This document shows, in pieces, positions 9,177 to 18,324 of a DNA stretch of 64,000 bases. A program made the translations under genes and the position numbers. Under the pieces are notes generated by a model. It saw only the letters and a program-made list of their open reading frames with translations, made no database searches and was not told the origin of the DNA. Source of the stretch: Planctomycetota bacterium (GTDB lineage Bacteria; Planctomycetota; UBA1135; UBA2386); NCBI GenBank assembly GCA_020638735.1, contig JACKHZ010000008.1, positions 186,001 to 250,000 of the forward strand, written 5' to 3'. The first letter of the stretch is position 1. Each line of letters begins with the position of its first letter.

Positions 9177-11522
9177 TCAGGCCCGGCCGGGGCGCAGCAG
9201 CAGTCCGGCGATCGCGTAGGCGAGCACGCCCCCCCACGCGACGGCCTCGAAGCCGAACGCCATCGCCAGCGCCAGCGAGGAGACGCCGGCCAGGACGCCG
9301 CAGGCGCCGTTCAGCGCCCAGAACCAGGCCTTCGCCGCGTCGCCGAAGCGCAGCATGCCGAGCGGGAAGAAGTGGCCGAGCAGGAAGCCGCACGGCAACA
9401 GCAGCACGACGGTGACGACGACGCGCACCGCTTCGGACGCGCCGAGCGTCACCTCGAACAGCCAGCCCATGACGACGTTGAGCACGCCGAGCACGACCGG
9501 AACCACCGGCCAGAGCCGCTGCAACCCGCCCACGCCGAGCCGCCCCGAGCGCAGCGAGCCCGCGCCAGCGCCGAGCAGCAGCGCGCCGATCACCACCGCC
9601 GCCGCCACGCTCGGGTGGCCCAGGTAGAGCACGAACCGCTGCAGCCACGGGATCTCGATCAGCATGAACGCGAAGCCGATCGCCGCGAAGTAGCTGCTGC
9701 CGCGCCAGAACTCCGGCGCGCGCGGCAGGAAGCGCATCAGCGCGAACGGCGCGAAGAACAGCGCCAGCGTGAACGCGGCGACGACCAGCATCAGCAGCTG
9801 CAGCGTGGCGACGCCTTCCTCGTTGATGCCCTGCGCGCGCGCGAACCCGAGGTCGAAGCGGCCGAAGATCGGCAGCGACTGGAAGAAGAACGGCCGGTCG
9901 TCGGTCGGCGGCGTGAGCTGGATGCCGCGCGCGGCGGCCTCGCCCGGGCCGTCACGCAGCAGCGTCGCCACGCGGCCGGGCGCGGCGGCATCCGGGGCGT
10001 CGGGGTACATCCCGTCGAAGCCGCGCTGCTCGCACACCTCCGCGGCGCGCGCCCGCTCTGCCGCGGTGAACGGGCGCTTGCTCATCAGCACGTTGCACAC
10101 CGTGTCCGCGCCGATGACCAGCAGGTGCTCCTCGGGACGTTCGACGCCCGCCGCGCGCAGCGCCGCCTGGCTCAGCAGCACCAGCCGATCCCCTTCGAGG
10201 CCGAACACGCCGGCGCGCCAGCGACTGGTCGAGAGCAGCCCGTCCGGCGACAGCTTCTCGTAGTAGAGGCGGAACGCCTCGACGGTGTAGAGGTTGTTCT
10301 CGGCGAGCGTGTAGGCGCCGGCCGCAGTCGCCGCCCAGCTGTCGATCAGCGAGATCTGGATCAGGTCGTAGTCGCCCGGAGAACGCGTCAGGAAGCTGCG
10401 CCCCTCGCTGACGTGGGCGTGCACGCCCGGGGCGTGGTAGATGTCGCCGCTGAACTCCTTGAAGCGCGTCGAGACCGTCTCGACGACGCCGGCGTTGAAC
10501 TCGGCGACGTCGATGTCCGCGGCCCCGCACCGCAGCGCCGTCAGCACGTCGCGCCCGCCGCCGCCGCCGATGATCGCCACACGACGCGGCGGCCGCACCT
10601 GGTAACCCGCCGCCGTCACGTCGAACAGCAGGAAGTCGAACTCGCCCATGTCCGACGTGTCGCCGTCGAAGCGCGTGATCGGCGTGCCCGCCGTGCCGTC
10701 CTGCTCCATCCAGAACTGCTCCGCGGTGACGTGCGGCGCCTTGCTGCCCCGGCCCCACGTGTGCGCGACGGCCGCACCGGCGCCGGGTGCGATGACCTCG
10801 AGCGCGGCCTTGGTGTCGAAGAAGGTCAGGCGCGCGGTCGGCGTCCATCGCTCGTACATGTCGATGGCCTCGTAGTAGAGCTTGGAGCGCCGCACCTTCA
10901 GCGGCCCGTCGACGACCGTCACGCCCACGATCAGCAACGCTGCCGCCGCGGCCAACCAGCCGCGCAGGCCCGTGCGCCACGCCGCGAACACCGGCAGCAA
11001 CCCGAGCAGCGCGCACGCCTGCGGCGTCGGCAGGGTGCTGAGCACCGGCATGACCGCCGCGGCGGCGACGCTCGCGCCGAGCAGGTCCGCGCCGTACAGG
11101 CGGCCGACCTCGGCGCCCTTCGCCTCCAGCAACAGGATGCAGACGGCGGCGCCGAGCAGCAGCATCGGCACCAGCACGCAGGCCATGCAGAGCACGACCG
11201 CCCACGGACCGAGCCCGCCGAAGTCGACGCGCCCGAGGTGCAGCGTGATCGCCAGGATCGCGACGACCGAGGCCGGTACGGCGAGACCGCCGAGCACCAG
11301 CGTCCACGGCAGCAGCGCGACCGACGGCCGCCGCAGCGCGAACCACACGCCGGGTGCGCCGAGGCCGAGCATCGCCAACGACACCGACAGGAAGGCCCAG
11401 TGGTACCAGAGCACGACGCTCAGCACGCGCGTGACGGCGATCTGGAAGAACAGGATCGCGAACGACGCGAGGGCGATCGCGAGCAGCAGGTCGCGTGGCG
11501 AACGGCGGTTCTGGTGCGGCAT
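9177..11522 (-). CDS. Multi-pass membrane protein with spermidine-synthase-like domain
   Basis: A 781-aa protein. About six or seven hydrophobic helices fill residues 10-225. A soluble Rossmann-like methyltransferase/aminopropyltransferase region follows, with the nucleotide-binding motif AIIGGGGGRDVLTAL near residue 319 and a later QISLIDSW strand; five to six more helices fill about 600-775. This is the layout of the large fused spermidine-synthase/transporter-like proteins of unknown role, often annotated as spermidine synthase. Polyamine synthesis is not proven: the substrate-binding Asp/Tyr set was not verifiable by eye. It converges on the carbamoyltransferase gene, 16 bp apart. The start gives a short basic N-terminus before helix 1. 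Confidence 0.78.
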   Translation of the reverse strand: MPHQNRRSPRDLLLAIALASFAILFFQIAVTRVLSVVLWYHWAFLSVSLAMLGLGAPGVWFALRRPSVALLPWTLVLGGLAVPASVVAILAITLHLGRVDFGGLGPWAVVLCMACVLVPMLLLGAAVCILLLEAKGAEVGRLYGADLLGASVAAAAVMPVLSTLPTPQACALLGLLPVFAAWRTGLRGWLAAAAALLIVGVTVVDGPLKVRRSKLYYEAIDMYERWTPTARLTFFDTKAALEVIAPGAGAAVAHTWGRGSKAPHVTAEQFWMEQDGTAGTPITRFDGDTSDMGEFDFLLFDVTAAGYQVRPPRRVAIIGGGGGRDVLTALRCGAADIDVAEFNAGVVETVSTRFKEFSGDIYHAPGVHAHVSEGRSFLTRSPGDYDLIQISLIDSWAATAAGAYTLAENNLYTVEAFRLYYEKLSPDGLLSTSRWRAGVFGLEGDRLVLLSQAALRAAGVERPEEHLLVIGADTVCNVLMSKRPFTAAERARAAEVCEQRGFDGMYPDAPDAAAPGRVATLLRDGPGEAAARGIQLTPPTDDRPFFFQSLPIFGRFDLGFARAQGINEEGVATLQLLMLVVAAFTLALFFAPFALMRFLPRAPEFWRGSSYFAAIGFAFMLIEIPWLQRFVLYLGHPSVAAAVVIGALLLGAGAGSLRSGRLGVGGLQRLWPVVPVVLGVLNVVMGWLFEVTLGASEAVRVVVTVVLLLPCGFLLGHFFPLGMLRFGDAAKAWFWALNGACGVLAGVSSLALAMAFGFEAVAWGGVLAYAIAGLLLRPGRA

Positions 11523-11758
11523 GGGCGTGGGGAGTCTAGCTCCGTCGGGCACCGCACATCGCGCCGGAATCCCGCTGGGAAGCGGCGGCCGTTCCGTCGC
11601 CGCGCGAAGCCCGCCGAGGTGCCCTTGCCAACGGCTGCTGAAGGCGCACGACCGCGGGTCGAGAGGTCTCGACCTCGCGACGACGCTCGCCGGCGCGGCC
11701 GAACGCCGCCTCGACGCCACGCGCCCGACCAGCGCACGTCGATGGCGCACGCCTGCGC

Positions 11759-12766
11759 TCAGGACGCGGCGGCGAGCCCTTCGGCCACGGCCACCGCGCG
11801 CAGACCTTCGACGAGCGTCACGTGGGCCGCGACGCCGAGGCAGCGACGCGCCGGCTCGCCGTCGGCGACCCAGCCGGGCGCGCGCAGCTCGCGCACCTTG
11901 TCGCGGTTGAAGTAGCCGGGCTCGCCGCGCAGGCGCGCCCAGAGCCCCGCCGCGCCGGCGGCCAGCCCGGCCAGCAGGAGCGGAACACGCACCAGCCGCG
12001 GTTCGCGGCCGCAGGCGGCGGCGATCGCGCGCAGCAACGCCCACGTGTCGGTGCGCGCCGGCCCGTCGAGCGGCAGCACGGCGCCGCTCGGCCGCACCTC
12101 GATCACGCGCATCAGCGCGTCGACCACGTCGTCGACGTGGATCACCGACAGCGGCGCCGGGCGCGGCGGCACGGCGACCAGCGGCGCGGTCGCCTGGCGG
12201 AACAGCAGCCGGGTCGCGCCGTCCCCGGGGCCGTAGACCACCGGCGGACGCACGATCGTCCACGGCAGCGGCCCCGCCACCACCGCCCGTTCGCCGGCCA
12301 GCTTGCTGTGCCCGTAGTGCGACACCGGGCGGCAATCGGCCGGCATCGCCGCGCTTCCGGAGCCGTCCACGCTGGGGCCGGCCGCGGCCAGCGACGAGAC
12401 CAGCACGACGTGCGCAGGCGGCGTGACGGCCGCGAGCAGGCGAGCGGCGCCGGCGGCGTTGACGGCGTCATAGCCGGCGCGACCGAAGGCCTTCAACGTG
12501 CCGGCGAGGTGCACGACGACGTCGACCCCGGCGGCCGCGGCCCGAAGCGCGGCCGTGCCGTCGTCGCGGCCCAGATCCGCCTCGATCAGGCTCGGCGCCG
12601 GCAGCCCGGCCCGCACGGCCCGGGAGACGTCGCGCACCGGGCAGACGAGCTGCCCTGGCGCCACGCCGGACGCCAGCAGCCGGCGCACCAGGGCCCCACC
12701 GACGAAGCCCGTGGCCCCCGTGACCAGCAGGCGGCCGCGCAGGTCGGGAAACGGGGCGGAGGGCAT
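11759..12766 (-). CDS. NAD(P)-dependent epimerase/dehydratase-family SDR
   Basis: A 335-aa extended short-chain dehydrogenase. The Rossmann motif is TGATGFVGGALVRRLL near residues 15-30; the catalytic Tyr-Lys is in SHYGHSKLAGE, preceded by LVSSLAA with the usual Ser. It is divergent from the serine-palmitoyltransferase-like gene, with starts 67 bp apart. In Caulobacter the ceramide reductase CerR is an SDR of this broad class, so a role in reducing a keto-sphingoid or ceramide intermediate is a reasonable inference from context, but sugar or steroid-like substrates cannot be excluded. The ATG has no SD; it was chosen because it closely precedes the nucleotide-binding strand. Confidence 0.8.
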   Translation of the reverse strand: MPSAPFPDLRGRLLVTGATGFVGGALVRRLLASGVAPGQLVCPVRDVSRAVRAGLPAPSLIEADLGRDDGTAALRAAAAGVDVVVHLAGTLKAFGRAGYDAVNAAGAARLLAAVTPPAHVVLVSSLAAAGPSVDGSGSAAMPADCRPVSHYGHSKLAGERAVVAGPLPWTIVRPPVVYGPGDGATRLLFRQATAPLVAVPPRPAPLSVIHVDDVVDALMRVIEVRPSGAVLPLDGPARTDTWALLRAIAAACGREPRLVRVPLLLAGLAAGAAGLWARLRGEPGYFNRDKVRELRAPGWVADGEPARRCLGVAAHVTLVEGLRAVAVAEGLAAAS

Positions 12767-12793
12767 TGGCCGGACGGACGGGCCGACAAATGG

Positions 12794-12822
12794 TTGGCGG
12801 GCCCGTCGCAGCAATCTACCAT
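12794..12822 (+). promoter_or_regulatory. Predicted promoter of the SPT-like gene, near-leaderless
   Basis: TTGGCG at 12794-12799 and TACCAT at 12817-12822 with a 17-bp spacer; both match sigma70 boxes at 4 of 6. The -10 ends 11 nt before the TTG start, so the transcript would have a leader of only a few bases, in agreement with the lack of an SD. The divergent SDR gene is transcribed from the same 67-bp gap. Confidence 0.4.
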
Positions 12823-12833
12823 CAGCAACGAGC

Positions 12834-14054
12834 TTGGACATCTTCAAGAAGTGCGAGGGTTTCGTGCGGGCCAGGGAGCTTCAGGCTCTCGGGGTCTATC
12901 CCTACTTCATCCCGCTGCACGACAGCGAGGGCACCGAGGTCGAGATCGGCGGTCAGCGCCTGATCATGATCGGCAGCAACAACTACCTCGGGCTGACACA
13001 CCATCCGGCGGTGCTGCAGGCGGCGCAGGACGCGATCGCGCGCTACGGCACGTCATGTTCTGGCTCGCGATTCCTCAACGGCACACTGGAACTTCACGAA
13101 GAGCTCGAACGCCGCCTCGCCGCGTTCATGGGCCAGGAAGCCGCGCTGTGCTACTCGACCGGCTTCCAGGCCAACCTCGGCGCGATCTCGGCGATCTGCA
13201 GCAAGGGCGACCTGATCCTGTGTGATCGCGAGAACCACGCGTCGATCATCGACGGCTGTCGCCTGAGCTTCGCCGACACCCGCAAGTTCCGGCACAACGA
13301 CACCGCCGACCTCGAGCACCACCTGCAGCTCGGGCAGCAGCAGGGCCGCGGCATGCTCGTGGTCGTCGACGGCCTCTACTCGATGATGGGCGACCTCGCG
13401 CCGCTCGCCCGGATCCGCGAGCTGGCCGACCAGTACGGGGCGCGCATGATGGTGGACGAGGCGCACGCCATCGGCGTGCTGGGCGCCCGCGGGCGCGGCG
13501 CGGCCGAGTACTGCGGCATCCACCCGGACCTGGTGATGGGCACGTTCTCGAAGAGCTTCGCCAGCCTCGGCGGGTTCATCGCCGGCCCGGCCCAGGTCAT
13601 CCACTTCATGCGGCACCACGCCCGCGCGCTGATGTTCTCGGCGTCGATCACGCCGTCGTCGGCGGCTGCTGCCCTCGCGGCGCTGGACATCATCGAGAGC
13701 GAGCCGCAGATGCGGCACCGCGTGCTCGAAGTGGCCGAACGGGTGCGCCTCGGCCTGCGCGGGATCGGCTTCCAGACGGCAGGTGCCCCCCACAGCCCGA
13801 TCGTCCCGGTGCTGGTCGGGGACCAGGACCGCATGCTGCGTCTGTGGCGGACGCTGTTCGAATGCGGCCTGTTCACCAACGCCGTGACCCAGCCGGCCGT
13901 GCCCGTCGGCGGCGACCTGATCCGCACGTCCTACATCGCCGCGCACACCGACGCGCAGATCTCCGAGGTGCTCGAGCGCTTCGCCGAAGCCGGGCGGCGG
14001 GTCGGCCTGATCGCCGATGTTCCGCCGAGCGAATCGCAGCTGGCCAACGGCTGA
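12834..14054 (+). CDS. spt: Alpha-oxoamine synthase, serine palmitoyltransferase-like
   Basis: A 406-aa PLP enzyme of the alpha-oxoamine synthase family (SPT, KBL, BioF, HemA). PLP contacts visible: His135 in NHASIIDG, Asp208 and His211 in VDEAHAIGVLG, and the Schiff-base lysine Lys240 in TFSKSFASLGG. MIGSNNYLGLT, GSRFLNGTLELHEELE and the C-terminal IRTSYIAAHT resemble bacterial serine palmitoyltransferases, which condense serine with a long-chain acyl thioester in the first step of sphingolipid synthesis. BioF and KBL remain alternatives. The TTG start is inferred: it gives the family-typical opening (L/M)DIFKKCEGF; no ATG or SD is available. The neighbouring divergent SDR fits the same pathway. 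Confidence 0.8.
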   Translation: MDIFKKCEGFVRARELQALGVYPYFIPLHDSEGTEVEIGGQRLIMIGSNNYLGLTHHPAVLQAAQDAIARYGTSCSGSRFLNGTLELHEELERRLAAFMGQEAALCYSTGFQANLGAISAICSKGDLILCDRENHASIIDGCRLSFADTRKFRHNDTADLEHHLQLGQQQGRGMLVVVDGLYSMMGDLAPLARIRELADQYGARMMVDEAHAIGVLGARGRGAAEYCGIHPDLVMGTFSKSFASLGGFIAGPAQVIHFMRHHARALMFSASITPSSAAAALAALDIIESEPQMRHRVLEVAERVRLGLRGIGFQTAGAPHSPIVPVLVGDQDRMLRLWRTLFECGLFTNAVTQPAVPVGGDLIRTSYIAAHTDAQISEVLERFAEAGRRVGLIADVPPSESQLANG

Positions 14055-14215
14055 GAAGCCGAACGAGGACGATGCGGCCGCTCCGACAGCCGCCCTGGCG
14101 GCCGCGCGGAGCTCGCGAGACGATTCTCTCCCGCGCCCGGAGCTCTCCCGCGCCCTGAGCGGCGCGAACGGCGATGGCTGGCGGTGACAGCGCCGCCTGC
14201 GTAGGTTGGCGGGCG

Positions 14216-17200
14216 ATGTCGGAGGCACCGCCGTTCGTCCACCTGCACGTGCGCTCGCACTACAGCCTGCTGGCTGCGACGGCCCAGGTGAAGCCGCTGG
14301 TCGAGGCCGCCGTCGCCGACGGCCAGCCCGGCCTCGCGCTGACCGACAACGGCAACCTGTTCGGCGCGATCGACCACTTCAAGGCGTGCAAGAAGGCGGG
14401 CATCCGACCGATCCTCGGCCAGACCACCTACGTCGCCGGCAAGAGCCGTCGCGAGACCGCCGGCGCCGACAACCCGACCTACGACCTGACGCTGCTGGCG
14501 GCCGACAGCACCGGCTTCGACAACCTCCGCAAGCTGTCCGGCAAGGCGTGGCTCGAGGGCTTCAGCTACAAGCCGCGCGCCGACCTCGAGCTGCTGCAGG
14601 AACACCGCCAGGGCCTGATCGCGCTGTCGGGCACGACGCAGTCCGAGATCGCGATGGCGATCCAGCAGAACGACATGGACGGCGCGCGCCGCGCCGCGCT
14701 GCGACTTCGCGAACTGTTCGGCCCGGACAACTTCTTCCTCGAGGTCGCCGAGACCGGCTACGAGGTCCAGCGCATCGTCACGCGCGGCCTTCGCCAACTC
14801 GGTCAGGAGCTCGGCATCCCGTGCGTCGCCACCAACGACGTGCACTATCGGCTGCCGGAGGACTGGCTGGCGCACGACATCATGCTCTGCATCCGCAGCG
14901 GCAAGAGCGTCGCCGACCCCAACCGCTTCCGCATGGGCTCGCGCGAGCTCTACCTGAAGTCGCGCGAGCAGATGGCGCGCGCCTTCCACGACTGGCCGGA
15001 GGCGCTGAGCAACACCGTCACGATCGCCGAGCGCTGCAACGTCGACATCGAGTTCGGCGTCTACCACGTTCCGGTCTATCAGCCGGACTGCGGCAGCACG
15101 CCGGACGACTACTTCGCCAAGCTGTGCCGCGAGGGTGCGATCGCCCGCTACGGCGCGATCGACGCGCGGGTGCAGGAGCGCCTCGACTACGAAGTCGACA
15201 TCATCAAGAAGCTCGGCTTCGTCAGCTACTTCCTGATCACCTGGGACTTCATCAAGAAGGCCAAGGACATGGGCATCCCGGTCGGCCCGGGACGCGGCTC
15301 GGCGGCCGGCTCGATCGTCGCCTACTGCCTCGGCATCACCGACGTCTGCCCGCTCGCCTACAACCTGCTGTTCGAGCGCTTCCTCAACCCGGGCCGCGTG
15401 TCGATGCCGGATATCGACATCGACTTCTGCGGCAACCGGCGCGAGGAGATCATCGAGTACGTCCGCAACAAGTACGGACACGACTGCGTCTGCCAGATCA
15501 TCACCTTCGGCACGATGGCGTCGCGCGGCGTGCTGAAGGACGTCGGCCGCGTGCTCGACTTCCCCGTCAACGACATCAACGAGATCTGCAAGAAGGTGCC
15601 GCAGGGGCCCGGCGCGTCGTTGAAGGCGGCGCTCGAGACGGACACCGAACTGCAGGGCATCCGCGACCAGTCGCCGCAGCACAAGCGGCTGTTCGAGCTG
15701 GCGCTCAAGCTCGAGGGCTCGGCGCGCCACAACTCGATCCACGCCGCCGGCGTGGTCATCGCCGACCGACCGCTGCGCGAATACGTGCCGTTGGCGAAGA
15801 ACGGCGAGGACACCATCACCCAGTGGCAGATGACCGAGCTCGAGGAGGTCGGCCTGCTGAAGATGGACTTCCTGGGCCTCAAGACGCTGACGATCCTCGC
15901 CGAGGGCCAGCGGCTGGTGAAGGAGGTGCACGGTGTCGAGCTCGACTACGGCAAGCTGCCGCTCGACGACGCCGAGACCTACGCGCTCATGGCGCGCGGC
16001 GAGACCCAGGGCGTGTTCCAGCTCGAGTCGTCGGGCATGCGTGAACTGCTGCAGCGCCTCAAGCCAGACAACTTCGAGGACGTCATCGCGGTGCTGGCGC
16101 TGTATCGCCCGGGCCCGCTCGGTTCGGGCATGGTCGACATGTTCGTCGATCGCAAGCACGGCAAGGCCAAGACCGTCTACCCGCACGGCGACACGCAGCC
16201 GATCCTGGAGCCGACCTACGGGGTCATCGTCTACCAGGAGCAGGTCATGCAGATCTCCGGCGTGATCGGCGGCTTCTCGATGTCCGAGGCGGACAACCTG
16301 CGCAAGGCCATGGGCAAGAAGAAGCCCGAGGTCATGCTCAAGTTCAAGGACCAGTTCATCGAGGGCGCGGAGAAGCAGGGCTACGACGGCAAGTTCGCCA
16401 AGGAGCTCTTCGAGACGATGGAGTACTTCGCCGGGTACGGCTTCAACAAGTCGCACTCGACGGCGTACGCGCTGGTGACCTACCAGACGGCGTGGCTGAA
16501 GGCGCACTACCCGACCGAGTTCACCGCGGCCAACCTGACGGTCGAGTCGGGCAACAGCGACAAGATCAAGGAGTTCGTCGACGACATCCGCCGCGCGGGC
16601 ATGACGATCCTGCCGCCGAGCGTGAACCACTCGATGCGCTACTTCGGGGTGGAGACCGGCGAGGTCGAAGGCGGCGCGATCCGCTACGGCCTCGGCGCGA
16701 TCAAGGGTGTGGGCTCGCGCGTCGCCGACGCGATCGCCGCCGAGCGCGACGCGAACGGCCCCTACAGCAGCATCGAGGACCTCTGTGAGCGGCTCGACAG
16801 CGCGCTGATCAACAAGACCGCGCTCGAGTCGCTGGTGCAGTCAGGCGCCTTCGACGGCCTCGGTCGCACGCGCGCCGGCGACTTCGCGCAGATCGAGTCG
16901 GCGCTGCGCGCGGCGGCCACCGCGCGCGAGGACCGACGCCGCGGCCAGAAGATGCTGTTCGCGCCGCCGCCCGTGCAGGACGACGGCGACGAGGGCCCGC
17001 GCGTCGGCGAATGGCCCGAGCACGAACGCCTACAGCGCGAGAAGGAGTCGCTCGGCTTCTACCTGTCCGGCCACCCGTTCGAGAAGCGCGGCATGTTCCT
17101 CCGGCGCATCGCCGGCGCCACCACCGCGTCGCTGTCGAAGCTCGAACCGGGCGGCACTACGCGCATCGCCGGCATGATCAGCGGCGTGCGCATCATGCAG

Positions 17201-17659
17201 ATCAAGCAGGGCAAGAACGCCGGGCAGAAGATGGCGCGCTTCCTGCTCGAGGACCTCGACGGCACCGTGCCGGTGACGTGCTTCGCGCGCAGCTACGCGA
17301 CGCTGAAGGACCGCATCATCGAGGACGCGATCGTGTTCCTGCAGGGACGCCTGGACAAGAGCAGCGAGGAGCCCGCGCTGCTGCTCGACGCGCTCGACCC
17401 GGCCGCCGAGGTAGTGCGACGCGAGGTGGCGGGCCTGGTCCTGCACCTCGACGGAGCGATGACCACCGAGCAACACCTCGAACGTATCCACGCGATCGCC
17501 GAGCGCTACAAGGGCAACCAGCAGCTTCACCTGGACGTCGAGGACGATGGCACCTGCTTCCGGGTGCGCGCCGACACCGGCGTGAAGGTCAGCGACGATC
17601 TGCTCGACGAGTTCGCCGTACTGGTGGGCCCGGAGAACATGTCGTTCACGCGGTTGTAG
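14216..17659 (+). CDS. dnaE: DNA polymerase III alpha subunit
   Basis: A 1147-aa replicative C-family polymerase, normal length for DnaE. Order of parts: N-terminal PHP domain beginning HLHVRSHYSLL; palm with GPGRGSAAGS (about residue 362) and the catalytic PDIDIDF (about 398); fingers with GYGFNKSHSTAYALV; helix-hairpin-helix region; and a C-terminal OB-fold starting near GTTRIAGMISGVR, followed by the small tail domain. It ends with its stop facing the ribosomal cluster. No SD is seen before the ATG; a TAGGTT hexamer lies 8 nt upstream, so initiation may be near-leaderless. An upstream in-frame ATG at 14174 would add 14 unconserved residues and was not used. Confidence 0.97.
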   Translation: MSEAPPFVHLHVRSHYSLLAATAQVKPLVEAAVADGQPGLALTDNGNLFGAIDHFKACKKAGIRPILGQTTYVAGKSRRETAGADNPTYDLTLLAADSTGFDNLRKLSGKAWLEGFSYKPRADLELLQEHRQGLIALSGTTQSEIAMAIQQNDMDGARRAALRLRELFGPDNFFLEVAETGYEVQRIVTRGLRQLGQELGIPCVATNDVHYRLPEDWLAHDIMLCIRSGKSVADPNRFRMGSRELYLKSREQMARAFHDWPEALSNTVTIAERCNVDIEFGVYHVPVYQPDCGSTPDDYFAKLCREGAIARYGAIDARVQERLDYEVDIIKKLGFVSYFLITWDFIKKAKDMGIPVGPGRGSAAGSIVAYCLGITDVCPLAYNLLFERFLNPGRVSMPDIDIDFCGNRREEIIEYVRNKYGHDCVCQIITFGTMASRGVLKDVGRVLDFPVNDINEICKKVPQGPGASLKAALETDTELQGIRDQSPQHKRLFELALKLEGSARHNSIHAAGVVIADRPLREYVPLAKNGEDTITQWQMTELEEVGLLKMDFLGLKTLTILAEGQRLVKEVHGVELDYGKLPLDDAETYALMARGETQGVFQLESSGMRELLQRLKPDNFEDVIAVLALYRPGPLGSGMVDMFVDRKHGKAKTVYPHGDTQPILEPTYGVIVYQEQVMQISGVIGGFSMSEADNLRKAMGKKKPEVMLKFKDQFIEGAEKQGYDGKFAKELFETMEYFAGYGFNKSHSTAYALVTYQTAWLKAHYPTEFTAANLTVESGNSDKIKEFVDDIRRAGMTILPPSVNHSMRYFGVETGEVEGGAIRYGLGAIKGVGSRVADAIAAERDANGPYSSIEDLCERLDSALINKTALESLVQSGAFDGLGRTRAGDFAQIESALRAAATAREDRRRGQKMLFAPPPVQDDGDEGPRVGEWPEHERLQREKESLGFYLSGHPFEKRGMFLRRIAGATTASLSKLEPGGTTRIAGMISGVRIMQIKQGKNAGQKMARFLLEDLDGTVPVTCFARSYATLKDRIIEDAIVFLQGRLDKSSEEPALLLDALDPAAEVVRREVAGLVLHLDGAMTTEQHLERIHAIAERYKGNQQLHLDVEDDGTCFRVRADTGVKVSDDLLDEFAVLVGPENMSFTRL

Positions 17660-17772
17660 GAGCCGGCGAAGCGCACGGGCGGCCTGCCTCGATGCCTCGG
17701 CCCGGAGCCCGCGACGGGACCCCGGCGGCCTCGACTCCTCGCAGGGTCGGGGACATCACCGTACAACGAAGC

Positions 17773-17795
17773 GGTCCGCCCACTGGGGACGGACC
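17773..17795 (-). terminator. Hairpin between rplQ and dnaE, possible terminator
   Basis: GGTCCG (17773-17778) pairs with CGGACC (17790-17795), extended by CCC/GGG with one bulged base. It lies 35 nt after the rplQ stop on the minus strand and could also serve dnaE from the other side. No clean U tract follows, so Rho-independent function is uncertain. Confidence 0.45.
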
Positions 17796-17829
17796 GTCAC
17801 GAAGAGTCGTTCCAGCCTTGTCAGCGGGC

Positions 17830-18276
17830 TCAGGCGCCCGCGCCGGCTTCGACCTCGTCGACGACCTCGGCCTGCTCGGCCGCCTTGATCTGGCGCTCGA
17901 GCACGGTGTTGTCCACGAGTTCGAGGATCGCCTTCTGCGTGCCGTCGCCGACCCGGTGGTCGGCCAAGCGCAGGATGCGCGTGTAGCCACCCGGACGCGA
18001 CTTGAAGCGCGGGCCGATCTCGTCGAACAGCTTCTTCACGATCGTCTTGTCCTGGAGGTAGGACGCGACCAGACGGATGCGGTGCAGCCGCGAGGCGGCG
18101 TCATCCTTCTTGGCGATCGTGATGATCTTCTCGATGAACGAGCGCAGCGCCTTGGCCTTGGCGAGCGTGGTCTCGACGCGTTCGTGCTTGAACACGGCGT
18201 TGGCGAAGTTCATGCGCAGCGCCTTGCGATGCGCCGAGTTCCGATTGAGGGTCTTACCCGCGACCTTGTGCTTCAT
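17830..18276 (-). CDS. rplQ: 50S ribosomal protein L17
   Basis: A 148-aa L17, last gene of the alpha-operon part. The conserved start MKHKVAGKTLNR and HRKALRMNFANAVFKHERVETT, shown as HRKALRMNFANAV, place it near the exit-tunnel side of the 50S subunit. The core ends at GGYTRILRL...GD; about 30 extra residues follow, acidic and Ala-rich (EVVDEVEAGAGA), longer than the ~127-aa E. coli protein. It follows rpoA by 48 bp and precedes a hairpin, so the cluster probably ends here. Confidence 0.97.
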   Translation of the reverse strand: MKHKVAGKTLNRNSAHRKALRMNFANAVFKHERVETTLAKAKALRSFIEKIITIAKKDDAASRLHRIRLVASYLQDKTIVKKLFDEIGPRFKSRPGGYTRILRLADHRVGDGTQKAILELVDNTVLERQIKAAEQAEVVDEVEAGAGA

Positions 18277-18324
18277 GACGACATTCCTCGTCCACCGCCC
18301 CGCTGAGAACCGGGACGGTCGACC

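Noticed and set aside
9372..11915. A 2.5-kb plus-strand open frame opposite the membrane protein
   Set aside because: Its translation is almost entirely Arg/Glu/Gln/His, a mirror of the hydrophobic membrane segments on the other strand.
14055..14215. Inverted repeats after the SPT-like gene considered as a terminator
   Set aside because: Two short GC-rich stems compete with each other and there is no U tract; in this base composition they are expected by chance.
13931..16630. A 2.7-kb open frame on the minus strand opposite dnaE
   Set aside because: It is antisense to well-conserved dnaE, is rich in Arg, His and Val as expected of a mirrored high-GC frame, and shows no domain.
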